A stretch of DNA of 64,000 bases from Epiperipatus broadwayi (taxonomy: Eukaryota; Onychophora; Udeonychophora; Euonychophora; Peripatidae). The translations under genes were made by a program, and so were the position numbers. The notes beneath the pieces were generated by a model. It had not been told where the DNA came from and did no database searches. It saw only the letters and a list, made by a program, of their open reading frames with translations. The stretch covers positions 82,926 to 146,925 of the forward strand of contig JAQFVV010000960.1 of NCBI GenBank assembly GCA_028023455.1. The letters are read 5' to 3'. Numbering within the stretch: position 1 is the first letter of the stretch; every line of letters starts with the position of its first letter. Positions 59,474 through 64,000 of the stretch are shown in pieces.

Positions 59474-62400
59474 ATGGTCAATTACTAAAAAATTTTAAAT
59501 TTTAAGATGTGTTTGTAGGATAAATAAATAATAATAGGATAATTAGATTTTATAGTACAATTTTAAGCTGAAAATACCTGGTATATAAAAATGTAAAAGA
59601 TTATTTTAAAAGAAAACAGTTAAATAAAGCTTAAATATATCATTGCTTATGGTTGTAAAAGCTGGCCATATAAAATAATACAGCTATAAATAGTTAAAAG
59701 TATATTAATAATTTGAGTATAATATTTTAAAACTAATAAATTAAATAAATACTATATGTAGTGTATAATTATATTTAATAATCAAAATTAATAGATTATA
59801 TTTTAAAATAAACTTTAGGATGGTGAGAATTATATTTAGTTCAACATTTTAAAATTATTTTCCAAATTTTCTATAAAATATATCAGTTTTGGTAATTTAG
59901 ACCGAGACGTAAATAAAAAATCATTTGATAAAGTTAGTAATCATGTGACTGTATATTATATACCTTCACACAAGCTTGTTAGAATAATAAAAAAGTTTAT
60001 GAATTATGAAACTAAATATAATTGCTATCGATCCTTAAAGTACAAGTTGAAATATTAAATATTGTTTTAATAATTGTTTTTAAAGTTTAAATAATTTTGA
60101 TAAAAGTATAATTGAATTTAAAAATACTAGTCTAAATAATATTTTGAGACATTACGTCATCAATTCTTCATTTTAACAGTCTAGTATGTTATAAAACTAA
60201 AATGTGTAAATCTGTTTGCGCTAAAAAGTCATTAACCAATCAACGGAGGTAAATTAGCAGACAAAATATAAGAATTAGACGGAGCGGGGGGAGAAGTAAT
60301 GTGTAAGTGAAAGAGAAAGTAACATATTTTTTTTAGCTGATAACACCGTAGCTAGAAAAGTGATATAAATTTAAAGTTTTGTATTTATTTTAAAAGTTCT
60401 TTTGTAATATATAATATATTTTGACTGCCTCTATATGGATTGCTAATTTTAAAAGTTATCTTACCAGGATATTTTATTCAAGTTTAACCAAAAACCCTAC
60501 AGTAAAATGGAAGTACAAGGAAAAATACCTAAAAATATTGCTAAAGGAAAAATATTTGGAAAATGTCTTAATGCAGATTTATTTATGCTCAACCAGAAAC
60601 TTATTATTATAACTCAGAGAAATATAATTGGGACCCGTCAGGAAAAAATTAATTGGGACCCGTCAGGAAAAAATTATGATGCACCAATTTCATAAGGCTA
60701 CTCTGAAGTTATGTTATTCTTCTCTATGGAAAAATTTAAAATGCGTTTTATTATAAAGAAAATTGTGTAAAAGTATAATGAAGAAAGAATTTTTATCTTT
60801 TAAAAAGAAACATTATAAAAATATAGTACCAGAAATTTCAAAGAAAGAAAAAAGTAATAGAATAATATGAAAGTGCTATTAGGTGTTTTATGGAAAGGAA
60901 CCAAAAAACCTTATCCAAAAGGAATTAAAAAATATTATAAAGTATTCAATGGAAGAAATGCTTGATTTGAAAAATATAGAATTAAATTACTTAATGAAAA
61001 TGGATCCATGGAAAACAGAAAAATTTATTGAATATTTAAGTAAAAGTACCTAAAAGATACATCGGAAAAGTCGCGCGGGAAAATATTAGCAGACAATATT
61101 AGAAGAGAATATGGAGACGTTTTTTTTCTTTACAGGATAAATTGATATCATGAATTGATAATTATATTCAAGATTATGAAAACCAAGTATTGTCGTCTAT
61201 GAATTTTATTAAAAAGAGTAATAATTGTTTTACCTTAAAATAGAACATTAAGTGACTGAAGAAGAAATAATAATATATATATATTTTTAGCTTTAATATG
61301 AACAGTTTTCAAGCAAGTTCGATAAAGAAGTACCGTAAATATAATTTGAATATTTTTTACTGATTATATTTAAAATATAAAATGCTATGTGAAATTAGGG
61401 AAAACATATAAACATAAATTTAGTAATATTAAAAAATTAAATATAATAGATTAATAGAATGATAGAAATATTGTTTTTAAAAATAAAGTGTATGTATGGG
61501 AGTTTATATCTACAAGAATCAATGGGATGGTGAAGCCTACAGAACGCGATCGAGAAGATAAAGATCGTTTGGTAATTTTGATATTTATTTATAATGCATA
61601 ATGTTTTTTTTTTTTAGATCATCTATTGATTAAGAATGATGTGTGAAAGTTTAAATTATAAGTACACATTTTATACAACCTTTTAAAACATATTATGAGA
61701 TAGGAGTAATTCTGAATATGCATGCAATAAGTTATTTAAAGTATAATTAATAATATAATTTAACAGAACAATTGTTTGATTCTTTTGAACTTTCATGTTG
61801 TAAAGTATTCATATATTTTCAAATAGTTTGTATATGATAAAATATACGAAGAAAGTAGTAAAATGATTTTCTTATAGAACAGCGGAATAGTTTTGAAATA
61901 AATGAATTTTATTATTGTTAGAAATGCAGATAGATATTTGTCGATGTACCGTATAGAAAAATCTTGAGAAATAAGATCGGATAGTGACTTGGTAGTACTA
62001 GTGGAGAGGAAACCAAGATGATGTTTTTGTTAAGAAATAGGAAAAATAAAGTATTTGGATCGTATTTAGTTTGTGTGATTTCAGTATAGTTAACTAAGTC
62101 CTATGACTGAACACATATAGTTTGGACAGTGTTTTGTATATCTTTAAACTTTTTGATGTTATAATAAAGCTGAAGAAATAGCTTTAGCATCACTCCTATA
62201 ATAGAGGTTGGTAGACAGACAAAGGTCACTCCTCTATAGTGTCTTTTAATTCACTGTGCCATTATTGTCAAGGTTTATGACGAATAATATTCTAGTTATA
62301 TTTTGATCCTGTGCATCTATCTTCGCTATCCTTGTTTCGTGAATCTGCATCGTCAGAGAGATATTTTCAAAGAAATAATGAATAAAATAGAACTGAAGAT

Positions 62401-64000
62401 ATGTTATCGTTTATGTAAGAATAGTTTATTTGCTGGAATGTTTAGAATTGTGTAATTTTAAAATTGAAAGTCCAAAATATCATAAAGAGAGAAAGAATCA
62501 TATAATACAGTTTAAAATTAATTCGGAAATGAATATAAGATTTTAAAGGAAAAATCTAAACAAAGTTTTTTTTTTAAAAAGTGATAATAAAATTTGAATG
62601 TTTTAAATAATATTTAGAAAATAAATATTGCATATTTATTAAGAAAATAATTCAATAATGTGTAATAAACATATATTTGTGCATGGTATGTTAATAGTTG
62701 TAATTATCATCCGAAGTAAGGCTTGAATGATTATATTAAGATTAATAAACATCGGATAATGAACAATAAAACTTAATACCGAATGTAGAAGAATGTTTTT
62801 GAATTTGTGGGATTCCATACAACCAATATAAAACTAGAATTTTATTGTTTTGTATAATGTTTAATACGAATGTAATTTTTTGTAAAAAAAAATATAAATT
62901 TAATAATAGTAGGGATACAAAGTGTTAATAATAATTATATAAGAAATACATTTTGTAACAAGCTAACCATGATAAGAAATCCAATAATAATAATACTGTA
63001 TTTTCTTAAGCATTTAAAAGATAAGAGTTAACTAGGAAAAATAAATAGAAGTTTGATTTTCATTTTTATAAACTAGTAAAATAATTTTGAGATAGGAGAG
63101 TAAGGATATCCAATGTACATAATGTAAAATATTGTTATTTATTGATGTTATTAATAAACTTTGTTGTAAATTTATTTTAAAGTTTTGTGTTCTCGTTGTT
63201 ATTTCTCCACATGGATGCATGATCTCACAATACATTTATAATTGAAACAGACATATAGTTTTTGCACAAAAAGGGTAAACAGACAAGTGTTATAATAATT
63301 TTGAGAATTTATTGGTATGTTAAAATTAAAAGATCATAATTTTATATTATTTATTGGTCATAAGTAGGTTGCCACAATATTACATTAAAATATATGCTAA
63401 TGTTGCCACACGTATTCTGTTGTCAGATTATTAAAATACTACCACGTACGTAATTATTTATTTCATTTAGGAAGTAATAAGATTATATTATACTATTATT
63501 GTTATTATTATTTTTATTATTGTTAGTTGCTGTGTGGTAGATTATGACAATAAAATTCCCTTTTCATAGTTTACTACCGTAATTTTAAATCAGTTAGAAT
63601 ACAATTTATGAACCTGAGATTTGATTTTCTTTATTTTATTTATTTACTTAATTTTATTTAATTGAGCTAGATTCTTATTACAAAGAATATTAAGACATGA
63701 TTATTATTTTAATCGTAGTGAAAAGAGCTTAGAAAGTCGTAAGAATACTATAAGTTAGTATTTGGTATAGTAAAAAGGGGAATAGTATTCTTATGCCATT
63801 GAGATAGTATCATGTGGATAATATCTCAATGTAGTCTATCTCGTTCCCCGTGTCGTCACTCCATGTCTCATGAAAATAGTAAATATTTGTTAATTCATTT
63901 TTAAAAATATAACCGTATTTGTATTTTAAAAATTAGAGCTAGTAATCATTTTAATTAATGCTGGATATTTCATTTATTTATTTGGTAACTGAGCTAGAAC
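59474..64000 (-). repeat. Right arm of the giant palindrome, truncated by the window
   Basis: Partner of the left arm. Differences include a local duplication of AATTGGGACCCGTCAGG (about 60627-60675) that is single and diverged in the left arm, and a shorter interrupted trinucleotide run at 63497-63530. The arm is still fully paired at base 64000, so the palindrome is larger than seen here. Confidence 0.95.
60457..60695 (+). other. Short open frame kept in both palindrome arms, right copy
   Basis: The ATG at 60507 opens a 62-codon frame. It matches the left-arm frame up to ITQR, then diverges because of the local duplication of AATTGGGACCCGTCAGG. The overlapping frame from 60421 is a different register. 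No known domain. Confidence 0.3.

Noticed and set aside
54936-64000. Assembly fold-back artefact as the explanation for the palindrome
   Set aside because: The arms differ by about 5-10% outside the centre, with real indels and a local duplication in one arm only, which a read artefact would not give. Not fully excluded without read data.
1-64000. Coleoid cephalopod origin
   Set aside because: Dispersed words I associate with octopus and squid genomes (for example GGCACAAGGCCAGCAATTT) were not seen, so I did not name a group.

Overview
This window looks like gene-poor, repeat-rich DNA from an animal nuclear genome. It is strongly AT-rich, CpG is scarce over most of it, and I found no intact protein-coding gene on either strand. 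Every open frame is short. The recognisable coding sequence is all mobile-element remnant: a Penelope-like GIY-YIG fragment, two decayed mariner copies, and several 5'-truncated RTE-like LINE 3' ends with GATGAT tails. tRNA-derived SINEs with visible A and B boxes are common. CpG scarcity and this repeat mix fit a methylating metazoan, probably an invertebrate, but I cannot place the species. Family letters (B-N) are my own working labels, based on copies seen within this window. Layout: 1-5.6 kb holds the Penelope fragment, a 70-bp-arm hairpin, a TIR element (J) and mariner copy 1. 6-12.2 kb holds tRNA-like SINEs, a tandem family (C) and an 11 x 36 bp minisatellite. 12.5-17.1 kb is an old inverted repeat with arms of about 1.4 kb. 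18-25 kb has foldback MITEs, tandem arrays of 222 and 140 bp, a SINE with a clear 14-bp target duplication, and an array of about 16 tRNA-like half units. 25-32 kb is dominated by foldback family D. 33-37 kb has a 154-bp tandem array and LINE tails. 37-54 kb has more foldbacks, mariner copy 2, a second J copy, and two foldback elements (H) carrying tRNA-like cassettes. From about 54.9 kb to the right edge, the window is one giant palindrome. Its arms are at least 4.5 kb, the spacer is 37 bp, and the right arm runs off the window. The 226 bp of each arm next to the spacer are identical, while the parts I hand-aligned further out differ by about 5-10%. The main theme is inverted symmetry at every scale, from 70-bp hairpins to the 9-kb palindrome, often in elements that also carry Pol III promoter-like sequence. 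No operon or pathway can be described.
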